Notes under the pieces: generated by a model
The model's database searches: none
What the model was told of the DNA's origin: nothing
What the model saw: the letters and a program-made list of their open reading frames with translations, nothing else
Made by a program: the position numbers and the translations under genes
Shown: piece by piece, positions 45,450 to 53,250 of the stretch
Position numbering within the stretch: position 1 is the first letter of the stretch
Layout: the number at the start of each line of letters is the position of its first letter
Source: Candidatus Trichofilum aggregatum
Lineage (GTDB): Bacteria > Chloroflexota > Anaerolineae > Promineifilales > Promineifilaceae
DNA: 53,339 nt
Direction of reading: 5' to 3'
Assembly (NCBI GenBank): GCA_016716885.1
Contig: JADJUV010000052.1
Span: 1 to 53,339, forward strand

Positions 45450-46598
45450 TCAGGCGTAGACGGGTTGCTCTGTCTCCGGCGGTGCAATGGCTGATTCCGC
45501 CCTGTCAATCCGTACATAAAGGGCCAACGCCAGAATGAACACCAGCAAAGTCAATACAGAAAGGAGCGCATCATTCCGCCAGAGACGCGCCGAATGGGCC
45601 AATGGGACAACAAGCCAGGGCACCAAAACCCGCGCCACTAACATCAAAATCATCGGTGTAAACAATCCGACCATCTGCCCGCGCCGCGTGGCCGCCCGTA
45701 GGAACAGCAGTGGCCCTATCCCCATGAATAAAAGAGGGAGAAGCATGGCGAATACGGGGTAAAATGCCTTGTCTCGCAGCCACCAGCCGTTGAAGGTGTC
45801 AGAATCGAACAGCCACACACTGTACGCCCCGACGACAAACAGCAGTGCGGCCGCGCCATGCCGTCGTGCCAACGGTAGCCCCAACGCCACCGGCAGCAGC
45901 AGAAATCCCGCGCTCGTCAACCAGCTTATGCCCACAAATAGTGCCGCCCCCAGAACAATGAGCAGACCCACCCCTAGCACCCAACGAAAACGATGCCAAA
46001 CCTGCCGGTACTGCCATCCCTGGTACCCAATGATCAACCAGAGTGAAACCGCTCCCAGTAGATTCACCAGTTTGTCATCAGTGAACCATGGTCTGGATGT
46101 CCATTCTTTGAACGAAATTGTGATCGCAAACAAGCCCCAACTCATCGCCAACCCGGCCATGAACATGCCCCAGGCCGGTAATTGCCGTTGCCTGCCGGCT
46201 GCCCCCAAAACTAGCAGGAAAACCAGGAGAAATGCGATCCCGGCAACGATGCCCAGAGGGGGATAGATTCGGCTGAGTGCGTACAACGTACCTGGTAGCA
46301 CTACCAACAAAATAGAGTGCCAGGGCATAGGGGTAATGGAATGTTTTTTCGTCATCATGGCCTCCAGGGTTTCACTATATGCCGCATAAAGCGACCCAAT
46401 AAAATCAAGCAACATCCGCATCCAGAACGAGGTCAGACTGCGCCAGCCATTTTGCTGGTACGCATCCCGGCATAAATCCTGAAACAATTGTTGCATCAAT
46501 GCCCCATACACCTGACGATGGGCATGGGGATAAGCCAGCAACAAAATACGGTAAAAGGCTACGGAAAGTCGAATGGGGTGGGATGAGAACTGGGTCAT
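45450..46598 (-). CDS. Multi-spanning membrane protein, PadR-associated
   Basis: A 382-residue protein with about nine hydrophobic helices. The N-terminal segment (RLSVAFYRILLLAYPHAHRQVYGALMQQLFQDLCRDAY...) resembles the start of many Chloroflexota membrane proteins that sit next to PadR regulators. The remaining helices (ILLVVLPGTLYALSRIYPPL, IVAGIAFLLVFLLVLGA, and others) have no recognisable transporter signature. Its gene starts 13 bp after the PadR gene and shares its promoter, so it is likely the regulated target. Role unknown; an envelope stress or drug-related function is only an inference from the PadR link. Confidence 0.82.
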   Translation of the reverse strand: MTQFSSHPIRLSVAFYRILLLAYPHAHRQVYGALMQQLFQDLCRDAYQQNGWRSLTSFWMRMLLDFIGSLYAAYSETLEAMMTKKHSITPMPWHSILLVVLPGTLYALSRIYPPLGIVAGIAFLLVFLLVLGAAGRQRQLPAWGMFMAGLAMSWGLFAITISFKEWTSRPWFTDDKLVNLLGAVSLWLIIGYQGWQYRQVWHRFRWVLGVGLLIVLGAALFVGISWLTSAGFLLLPVALGLPLARRHGAAALLFVVGAYSVWLFDSDTFNGWWLRDKAFYPVFAMLLPLLFMGIGPLLFLRAATRRGQMVGLFTPMILMLVARVLVPWLVVPLAHSARLWRNDALLSVLTLLVFILALALYVRIDRAESAIAPPETEQPVYA

Positions 46599-46610
46599 GA
46601 TACGCTCGTG

Positions 46611-46970
46611 TTAGAGAGTGCTGCCGAACAGACGCTGTGATTCGGCGTAGCGCACCAGATGGGAGAGACGGGCTACTTCGGCCTTGAGTACTTGTGCACC
46701 AAAGGGGGTGAGCCGGTAATAACGTCGCCGCTCATCGTCTAGCTCGGGATCGGGGCGTTCATCGCTTTCAATGATGAGATTGGCTTCTAGCAAGCGTTTG
46801 ATCGAACCGTAAAACGTGCCTGGCCCCATTTTGATCTGGCCTTGAGTGACATCTTCGATGGCTTTCATGATGCTATAACCGTGCCTGGCTTTGTCGGCCA
46901 GAACGAGCAGGATGTGGAACACCACCGAGGAAAGAGGGAGCAGTTTTTCAGGGTTTGTATCAGCCACCAT
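46611..46970 (-). CDS. PadR family transcriptional regulator
   Basis: A 119-residue winged-helix regulator: LSSVVFHILLVLADKARHGYSIMKAI, MGPGTFYGSIKRLLEANLI with the recognition helix, DDERRRYYRLTPFGAQVL with the wing, and a short C-terminal helix. PadR proteins repress genes for phenolic acid or drug export. Here it heads a two-gene operon with a membrane protein, and a long dyad (46983-47023) lies 12 bp upstream of its start, suggesting autoregulation. An AGGTAA site precedes ATG. Confidence 0.93.
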   Translation of the reverse strand: MVADTNPEKLLPLSSVVFHILLVLADKARHGYSIMKAIEDVTQGQIKMGPGTFYGSIKRLLEANLIIESDERPDPELDDERRRYYRLTPFGAQVLKAEVARLSHLVRYAESQRLFGSTL

Positions 46971-46982
46971 TTGTTACCTCAT

Positions 46983-47023
46983 CTATATCGCTGACAGATG
47001 TACTATATCTGTTGGCGATATAG
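46983..47023. promoter_or_regulatory. Probable PadR operator (17-bp inverted repeat)
   Basis: CTATATCGCTGACAGAT (46983-46999) and ATCTGTTGGCGATATAG (47007-47023) are reverse complements at 15 of 17 positions, separated by 7 bp. It overlaps the likely promoter of padR on the minus strand (TATAGT and TATAGAT on that strand). Confidence 0.75.
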
Positions 47024-47124
47024 TAGCAGGAAATGGATTCGCGTTCAAGCAGGAAACGGAGCAATTTGAGAAAAGCGGTTGCTGTACTGACAGGTTGGTG
47101 AATGGTCGTTATACTTAGCACGGT

Positions 47125-47874
47125 ATGGAAGCAATCTTCCGCTTTTACGCTGATTTGAATGACTTTCTGCCCTCGGATAAACGTCAGCGCACGTTGAACG
47201 TTCCCTTCAATGAGCCAGTGGCAGTTAAACATCTCATTGAAGCCTTCGGCATCCCCCATCCAGAGGTTGAACTCATCTTGCATAATGACCAGCCGGTAGA
47301 TTTTACGGCCCTGGTGCATGATGGCGACAGGGTGGCGGTGTATCCCCTGTTTCATACGCTGGAATTGGATGAACGGGTGAGGTTGCGGCCGCAACCCCCT
47401 GATCCCATCGCTTTCATCTTAGACGGGCACCTGGGCCAACTGGCGGCCTACCTGCGGATGCTCGGTTTTGATTGTCTCTACCGCAACAATTATGATGACC
47501 CGGAGCTGGCTCAGGTTTCCCACGATGAAAACCGGGTGTTACTGACGCGGGATCGCCGTTTGCTCATGCGTAAGCAGGTGATTCACGGCTACTGTCTGCG
47601 CAACAGTGACCCCCGGCAACAGTTGTTGGAGATGATGCGACGGTTTGCGTTGCGGCCGCATGTCCGGCCCTGGCAACGGTGTATCCGCTGTAACGGCGAC
47701 CTCAGTCCCGTCGCTAAAGAAGCCATCCTTGACCGCCTGGAAAGCAAAACCCGGCTGTACTACGATGAATTCCAGATTTGCCAATCCTGCCAACAAATCT
47801 ATTGGCAAGGCTCTCACTTCCGCCGGATGCAACCGTTCATTGATGAGATTGTGAATGGGAAAAGTAATGCGTGA
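47125..47874 (+). CDS. Mut7-C RNase-domain protein with ubiquitin-like N-terminus
   Basis: A 249-residue protein. Residues 1-90 form a ubiquitin/ThiS-like domain (AIFRFYADLNDFLPSDKRQRTLNVPF, VDFTALVHDGDRVAVYPLF). The C-terminal part is a Mut7-C domain of PIN-like fold (FILDGHLGQLAAYLRMLGFDCLYRNNYDDPEL, RVLLTRDRRLLMRK) ending in a zinc ribbon (CIRCNGDL ... CQSCQQIYWQGSH). The family is thought to act on RNA. The conserved Asp residues (LDGHLG, LTRDRRL) are in place. It diverges from padR. The stop lies in an inverted repeat that flanks the next gene. Confidence 0.93.
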   Translation: MEAIFRFYADLNDFLPSDKRQRTLNVPFNEPVAVKHLIEAFGIPHPEVELILHNDQPVDFTALVHDGDRVAVYPLFHTLELDERVRLRPQPPDPIAFILDGHLGQLAAYLRMLGFDCLYRNNYDDPELAQVSHDENRVLLTRDRRLLMRKQVIHGYCLRNSDPRQQLLEMMRRFALRPHVRPWQRCIRCNGDLSPVAKEAILDRLESKTRLYYDEFQICQSCQQIYWQGSHFRRMQPFIDEIVNGKSNA

Positions 47875-48468
47875 TGCGTAATGCATTTGTGAGGGGATTT
47901 GATGAATTATCAAGAGTGGAAAGAGCAGGTTCCGATTGAGATGAAAGGAGATCCTCTGTGGAAAGTGGAAATGTTTCGTTTGGCTTTGCTGATGGCTGAC
48001 CTGAGTTGGCCTGATGCAACAAAACTGTTACAAGACAAAAGAACCCTTGACCTATCGAGCCAACTTTTGAGAGCAGTTGGTTCTATCAGTGCTAATTTTG
48101 CTGAAGGTTATTCCAGAGGTACAGGGAAGGATCGAGCCAGGTTTTATGGCTATTCTTTGGGTTCAGCTCGGGAAAGTCGGGTTTGGTATTATCAGGGCCG
48201 TCATGTCCTTACGCTTCCTGTGGCTATCCATCGTATCAAACTATTGACACAGATTATTCGCTACTTACTGACAACGATTCCAGAGCAACGCGGTCAAACT
48301 TTACGCGAAGAGCCAGCCATGTACCAATTATCAGACGACACCTTCTTAAATGATGTTGCTGATTCTACTGATCTTGATCAATTGTTGCAGAATATTCCCG
48401 ACACAGATTAACCTATACTGAAACTCGCTTGAATCGAAGACATACCCTATGCATCACGCATCACGCAT
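47867..48468. repeat. Inverted repeats flanking the four-helix-bundle gene
   Basis: A 20-bp sequence at 47867-47886 and its reverse complement at 48449-48468 agree at 19 of 20 positions (ATGCATnACGCATCACGCAT); the right copy continues with another CACGCAT unit. They bracket a unit of about 600 bp whose only gene is 47902-48411. The left copy covers the Mut7-C stop codon, the right copy covers the first ATG of the methyltransferase. Confidence 0.7.
47902..48411 (+). CDS. Four-helix-bundle protein (S23 / 23S intervening-sequence type)
   Basis: A 169-residue protein starting at ATG 47902 with a GAGGGG site. The core matches the four-helix-bundle family: WKVEMFRLALLMADLSWP, LRAVGSISANFAEGYSRGTGKDRARFYGYSLGSARES and a final helix AIHRIKLLTQIIRYLLTTI. 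The NFAEGYSRG box is the hallmark. Family members occur in insertions within 23S rRNA genes and near diversity-generating elements as accessory (Avd-like) proteins; most have no defined job. The gene lacks the GCGGCCGC octamer that is common in its neighbours and is bracketed by near-perfect inverted repeats, which hints at acquisition as a unit. Confidence 0.9.
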   Translation: MNYQEWKEQVPIEMKGDPLWKVEMFRLALLMADLSWPDATKLLQDKRTLDLSSQLLRAVGSISANFAEGYSRGTGKDRARFYGYSLGSARESRVWYYQGRHVLTLPVAIHRIKLLTQIIRYLLTTIPEQRGQTLREEPAMYQLSDDTFLNDVADSTDLDQLLQNIPDTD

Positions 48469-49141
48469 CACGCATCTCATCTTTAGCTATTTTTGGCGAG
48501 CATTCCTCTGGCTTCGTTTTCAGCTATTCCAAAAACATAAATTGAATAAACCGGTGCTGGAATGGGTGGCGGGGAAGCCGCTGGTGATTTTGCCCCAAGT
48601 GTTTAACCCTAATTTGTTTCTGACCAGCGAGTTTATGGTGCAGGCGTTAAACGAGATGCTGGTTCCAGCAGACTCTCGCTTCTTGGATATGGGCACAGGC
48701 AGTGGGGTGGGGGCGGTGTTCGCGGCCGCGTTCACCCCCCACGTCACCGCCATAGACATCAACCCCGCGGCCGCACGTTCCGCCCGCCTCAATGCCTTGC
48801 TTAACCAGGTGGAAGACCGGGTGCAGGTTTTCGAGGGTGACCTCTTTGCCCCTGTAGCCGGACAACAGTTTGACGTGATCCTGTTCAACCCACCCTACTA
48901 CCGGGGCCAACCCAAAAATATGCTGGACAAAGCGTTCCGGGCCGAAGATGTGGTGGAACGGTTCGCGGCCGCGTTGCCCCACCACCTCACCCCTACCGGC
49001 CATCTGCTCCTGCTCCTCTCCACCACCACCGACGAAGAAAGTTTTTTGCGCCTGTTCCGTCAACAGGGTTACACCATCACCACCGCCGCCCAACACCATC
49101 TGCCTGGTGAGCGGATTACGCTTTACCGGGTGGGGTTTTGA
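48449..49141 (+). CDS. Class I SAM-dependent methyltransferase (NPPY type)
   Basis: A 230-residue protein with FLDMGTGSGVGAVFAAA (motif I), VTAIDINPAAARSARLNALL (motif II) and VILFNPPYYRG (motif IV). NPPY is found in N-methyltransferases acting on amide or base nitrogens, such as PrmC/HemK-type and RsmC-type enzymes; the target here is not known. The first ATG lies inside the right inverted repeat, and MHHASRITH is read from the repeat, so the natural start may be further in. The region around residue 30 (KPVLEWVAGKPLVI) looks like the first conserved part. Confidence 0.85.
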   Translation: MHHASRITHLIFSYFWRAFLWLRFQLFQKHKLNKPVLEWVAGKPLVILPQVFNPNLFLTSEFMVQALNEMLVPADSRFLDMGTGSGVGAVFAAAFTPHVTAIDINPAAARSARLNALLNQVEDRVQVFEGDLFAPVAGQQFDVILFNPPYYRGQPKNMLDKAFRAEDVVERFAAALPHHLTPTGHLLLLLSTTTDEESFLRLFRQQGYTITTAAQHHLPGERITLYRVGF

Positions 49142-49350
49142 GTTTCGAGTTTCGGGTTTCGAGTTGTTTAGCCCGCAATCCTAATTGCCACTTTTAAAGG
49201 AATTTCCCATGAACGGAGCGCTCACTAAGATGAATGAAAATGACGCCACAAGCACCACGGTTCCCCTCCTTTCGGTCCCCTGAACGGGGCTTACCGACGA
49301 ATGAAATTTATCCGCAGATTTTTCTCTTCGCGCCTTTGCGCCTTTGCGCG
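49139..49350. other. Gene-free stretch with dispersed repeat fragments
   Basis: Between the methyltransferase and the selenoprotein gene are a GAGTTTCGAGTTTCGGG simple repeat (49139-49165, related to 11045-11143) and a palindromic GCGCCTTTGCGCCTTTGCGCG (about 49330-49350). No open frame with a ribosome site was seen before ATG 49373. Confidence 0.45.
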
Positions 49351-49372
49351 AGTTATTTTTAGTGGAGTTCTC

Positions 49373-50263
49373 ATGCCTGTAGATAGCTTCAAATTTCTCC
49401 CCCGCTTGATCAGCACCTTCTACCAGAGTGTCGCCCGTGAGCCAGAGTTGCCCATACCGTGGACGCCGGTCACGCGGCCGCAAGCCACCACCCTCTTCGG
49501 CCTCATCACCTCGGCGGGGCTGTACCACGCCCCCAGCCAGCCCCCCTTTGATATGGCACGGGAGCGGGCCGAACCCACCTGGGGTGATCCATCGTTTCGC
49601 GCCATTCCTACTGATGGGTCACGCGCCGAACTATCCGCCAGCCATCTACACCTCAACACGGCGGATCTGTTGGCTGACATTAACATTCAATTGCCGCTGG
49701 ATCGGTTTCGGGAGTTGGCTGAGGCGGGGGAAATAGGCGGTGTGGCGCGGGCCGGGTACTCGTTTATGGGCTACCAGGGTTATCCCCCGAACGCGGCCGC
49801 GTGGCAAAATGATTTTGGCCCCCAGGTAGCCGGTCTGCTCAAGGCTGAAGGGGTGACGGCGGTGCTCCTCACCCCGGCTTGACCGGATTGCTCGATTAAC
49901 GTGCCCGTGCTGGCACGTACCCTGGAAGCCCACGGTTTGTCTACCATCCTCGTGACCAACATGCCCTTTTGGGCCGAAAAGATCGGTGTACCCCGCACCC
50001 TGGCGGTGGAATTTCCCTTCGGGCACATGTTGGGCCAGCCGGGCGATGTGGCCATGCAGATGCGGGTCATCCGGCAAGCCCTGGCTGTGCTGATGACCGC
50101 CACCACACCCGGAACCATCGTGCATAGCGACGAGGTGTGGCCGGTTCCGGCGGTGGAAGCGATGAAAGCGTGGCAACCCGCCGAGCCATCGCCGGTGATT
50201 GCCGTGCTGGGGCCGCAGTTGCGCGAGATGTTACGCGGGCGGCGGAATACTATGACTGATTGA
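49373..50263 (+). CDS. GrdB-family reductase-like protein with selenocysteine (in-frame TGA)
   Basis: A 296-residue protein if TGA at 49880-49882 is read as selenocysteine (residue 170). The frame continues unbroken on both sides, giving LLTPA-U-PDC, so a UxxC redox motif. Family members related to glycine/sarcosine/betaine reductase selenoprotein B usually show CPxC or UPxC at this place, followed by a VGLVQRALEAAGIPT-like segment; here it is VPVLARTLEAHGLSTILV, then VEFPFGHMLGQPGD, a family hallmark. The N-terminal half also fits: LITSAGLYHAPSQPPFDM, ADINIQLPLDRFRELAE, GYSFMGYQGY. A SECIS-like hairpin follows the TGA. It may be a thiol/selenol redox enzyme; true glycine reductase partners are absent. 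Stop-codon readthrough by mutation is the alternative. Confidence 0.82.
49899..49918 (+). promoter_or_regulatory. Bacterial SECIS-like hairpin
   Basis: ACGTGCC and GGCACGT form a perfect 7-bp stem around the 6-nt loop CGTGCT, starting 16 nt after the TGA at 49880-49882. The G in the loop is the second loop base, 24 nt after the TGA. This size, distance and loop G fit the known layout of bacterial SECIS elements, which sit in the coding region just after UGA. Confidence 0.6.
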
Positions 50264-50350
50264 CAAATAGGGAGAATGGTCTAACATTTGCCCTGAGTAA
50301 TTCGTTTCAACTCGCACCAAGTACCCGCATCGTTGCCGACAACCATAGCC

Positions 50351-50773
50351 ATGAAAGCTTACCGCGGCCGCAACCTTTCAACCTATATCTCCGCCCTGTT
50401 TGCCCTCATTCTCCTGCAAACAACCCTCTGGCCTGCCCTGGTTTCATCCGAACGCGCCTTTGATGCCCTGCCTTATCACAACCATCTTTACCTGCATCCC
50501 CATGCCCATACCAGCCATGATGTGCATGAGGAAACCCACAGCGATCACCTGCCCGAAATAGCCAGTGTCCCCTGGTCTGAAGTGTTGGGCGAAGGGGCAC
50601 TGTGTCTGTTCAGCCTCTTTGCCACCCACTTCATAGGTATCCTGATCCCCGAAAACCTTAATGCGCTGGTAGCCGCCCAGGCTGCCTATGCTTTCCTCAT
50701 TCCCCAATGGACAGAGCAACAATTTGTCACCGCCTTATATCTACCCCTGCCTGAGCAACCCCCTCGTTCTTAA
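50351..50773 (+). CDS. Small membrane protein with His-rich loop
   Basis: A 140-residue protein starting at ATG 50351 (MKAYRGRN); TTG 50333 would add six residues. It has an N-terminal hydrophobic helix (YISALFALILLQTTLWPALV), a histidine-rich stretch (HNHLYLHPHAHTSHDVHEE) in what is probably the outer loop, and a second hydrophobic segment (GALCLFSLFATHFIGILI) followed by AAQAAYAFLIPQW. The histidine clusters suggest zinc, copper or nickel binding. No ribosome site is clear. It lies between the selenoprotein and the peptide exporter on the same strand; a link to either is not shown. Confidence 0.72.
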   Translation: MKAYRGRNLSTYISALFALILLQTTLWPALVSSERAFDALPYHNHLYLHPHAHTSHDVHEETHSDHLPEIASVPWSEVLGEGALCLFSLFATHFIGILIPENLNALVAAQAAYAFLIPQWTEQQFVTALYLPLPEQPPRS

Positions 50774-50894
50774 ACCCACAACCGCATAGCTGTATCCCTT
50801 TTCCCTGATGGGAAAAGTTGTGCCTTGTGCCCGATGTTATCCATCAGGCACGGTTTCCTGTTTCACGCAAGCTGTTTGGGTTGGAGTGAGGTTG

Positions 50895-53073
50895 ATGATG
50901 TTGGCTGGTCTGCGCCGCGGCCGCGTGCCCGTTATCCTACAAATGACCACCATCGAATGTGGGGCCGCCTGTTTAGCCATGTTGTTGAGCTACTACGGGC
51001 GTAAAACCCGCCTGTCTGAGTGCCGCGACTGGCTAGGCACGGGGCGGGACGGCATCTCTGCTTATGAGATCGCCGAAGCCGGGCAGGCCATGGGCCTCGA
51101 CCTGGAAGGGTACGCCGTCGCCGCCGAAGATATTGCCGATGTGCCCCTGCCCGCCATTGCCTTCTGGGACGACAACCATTTTGTCGTCATTGAGCAGGGT
51201 AACACCCCGCTTCATTCGCCTGGTGGACCCGGCTTTGGGCCGAATCCAGGTGACACCGCCCGAATTTGCCCACACGTTTTCCGGTGTTGTCCTGGCGGGT
51301 GCGCCCAAGGCCGATTTTGTGCCGCGTGATTACCAGGAGACGGCTAACTGGCGGCTCTACTTGCGGCGTATGTGGCACACCAGCGGGACTCAGCGGCTTC
51401 TGCTCCAGATTATTGCCGCCTCTGTTTCCTTGCAACTGCTGGGTTTGTTGTTGCCTCTGGCGACCAAATGGCTTATTGATGACATTTTGCCTGGCCGTCT
51501 CACCGATATTTTGGGCTTGTTTGGCCTGGGGTTGCTTTTGCTCATGGGTACGCAGTTCCTCATCAGCTATGTGCGCGAGCGGTGGCTCATCTTTTTGCAG
51601 GCCCGGTTTGATTCCCAGATCATGTTTGACTTTTTTCGCCATGTGCTGACTCTGCCAGTGGATTTTTTCCTCAAGCGCACCAGTGGCGATATGCTCCAGC
51701 GGTTGGGTAGCAACATGACCATCCGCGAGGCGTTTACCAGCAATACCCTTTCCACGGTGTTGGATGGAACCCTGGTGCTGACTTATCTGCTCATCTTACT
51801 TTTCTGGTCGCCGCTGTTTGCTTTGTTGGCCCTGGTATTGGGATTGGTGCAGGTGGCGATTTTGCTGATGACGGCCCCGCAGATGCGCTTTTTGACGGAG
51901 CGGGTGCTGGTGAATGAGTCGAAATCGCACAGTTATTTGCTGGAAGCGTTGGCGGGCATTATCACCCTGAAGTCGGCGGGGGCGGAAGATCGGGCTTATC
52001 ACCATTGGTTTCATCTGTTTGAGGAGCATCTGCAAGGGTTGATTCAGCAAAGCCAGTTGGGGGCGAAAATTAACACGGTTTTGCAGACGTTGCGCCTTTT
52101 TACGCCGGTCTTGTTGCTGTGGTTAGGGGTTATTTTGGTGTTACAGGAGCGACTGACGCTAGGCACGATGTTGGCGCTCAATTCGTTGGCGTTGGCTTTC
52201 CTGACGCCGCTGACCTCGTTGGTGCAGAATGGGCAACAATTGCAATATGTGGGGGCACATCTGGAGCGGGTGATGGATGTGATGGAAACGCCCCCGGAAC
52301 AGGTGAAAGGGGAGAAACCGGACGCGCCACCATTCCGCGGCCGCGTCGCCGTCCACAACCTCTCCTTCCACTATGACCCCCACAGCCCCCTGGTGCTCGA
52401 TGATATTTCCTTCACCGCCGAGCCGGGACAAAAGATCGCCATCGTGGGGGCGACCGGCTCCGGCAAAAGCACCCTGGCGCTCCTCTTGCTGGGGTTATAC
52501 CGCCCTACCTGTGGCGATATTTTCTATGATGAGGTTCCCTTAGCGGCGATGGATTGGCGCACCATGCGCCAACAATGGGGCGTCGTCTTGCAACAAGCCA
52601 ATCTCTTCCACGGCTCCATCCGCGAGAACATCACCCTGAACGATCACACCATTCCCCTGGAGCAGATAGAAGCGGCCGCGACATTGGCCGCCATTCATAA
52701 TGAGATTGAGCAGATGCCCATGGCCTATGAAACCCTGGTGGCTGAGGCGGGTGGCGGCCTATCTGGGGGGCAGAGGCAGAGAATTTTGCTGGCCCGCGCC
52801 TTACTGCGTCAGCCACGCCTGCTCTTGCTGGATGAAGCGACCAGTCATCTGGATGGAGCCACGGAACAGCGGGTGGTAGCGCATTTGCGCCAGCTTGATT
52901 GCACCCAATTGGTGATTGCCCACCGCTTGAGCACCATCGTGGATGCGACCATGATTCTGGTTTTGCATGAAGGGCGGCTGGTCGAACGCGGCCGCCATGA
53001 GGAATTGTTAGCCCGCCGAGGCTATTACGCGGCCCTGGTGGGTGAACAAGCTGAAGTGGGTTTCCCAGCCTGA
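50895..53073 (+). CDS. C39 peptidase-containing ABC exporter for double-glycine peptides; one frameshift
   Basis: A 725-residue protein after repair. ATG 50895 (or 50898) follows GGAG. The N-terminal C39 peptidase has the catalytic set: Gln16, Cys22 in IECGAACLAMLLSYYG, His in DDNHFVVIEQ and Asp in VDPALGRIQ. A six-helix transmembrane domain spans about 150-450. The C-terminal ATPase has Walker A GATGSGKST, the signature LSGGQRQR, Walker B LLLLDEATSHLD and the switch VIAHRLST. Such exporters cut the leader after Gly-Gly and push the core peptide out. The frame breaks at 51197-51199, where GGG should probably be GG (VIEQVTPRFIRLVDPA). The probable substrate gene starts 60 bp downstream on the same strand. 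Confidence 0.92.
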
Positions 53074-53133
53074 CCGTAGCAGGTTGTAACCGATTGCTTA
53101 AACCGTTTGTTTATGACAGAAGGAGAATACAGC

Positions 53134-53250
53134 ATGAAGAAAGTAACAAAACTGACGAAATTGACCAAGGTTGAGTTGAAGAAAGTTGTCGGTGGTGCTC
53201 TGCACAAGAAAGGTGGCGGCGGTGGTTGTTGCGGTGGTGGCGGTTACTAG
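53134..53250 (+). CDS. Double-glycine leader peptide precursor (bacteriocin-like)
   Basis: A 38-residue peptide with AAGGAG 9 bp before ATG 53134, too short for standard gene calling. The leader ends with LTKVELKKVVGG: Leu at -12, Thr at -11, Glu at -8, Leu at -7, Val at -4 and Gly-Gly at -2/-1, which is the exact consensus for C39-exported peptides (LSxxELxxIxGG). Cleavage would release the 17-residue core ALHKKGGGGGCCGGGGY, a nine-glycine string split by a Cys-Cys pair and ending in Tyr. The C39 exporter lies 60 bp upstream in the same direction. The core has no close analogue that I know. It might be a bacteriocin, a signal or a metal-binding peptide. No modification enzyme lies before it, and the window ends 89 bp after it. 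Confidence 0.88.
   Translation: MKKVTKLTKLTKVELKKVVGGALHKKGGGGGCCGGGGY

Larger units (their letters stand above)
1077..52994. repeat. Dispersed GCGGCCGC octamer, about 94 copies
   Basis: The palindrome GCGGCCGC, most often within CGCGGCCGCG, occurs about once per 560 bp, from 1077 to 52987. Two overlapping pairs exist (15694 and 28399). Every copy I checked lies inside a gene; gene-free stretches such as 4163-5119 and 7592-8182 lack it. In frame it is read as AAA, RGR, GR or RP. Long octamer-free genes include 31849-33373, 37261-38850, 42323-43159 and 47902-48411. The count is by eye and could be off by a few. Confidence 0.9.

Noticed and set aside
49880..49882. Pseudogene caused by a stop mutation
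   Set aside because: Both sides stay in frame, the position is the redox Cys/Sec of the family, and a SECIS-like hairpin follows; not ruled out without the sel genes.
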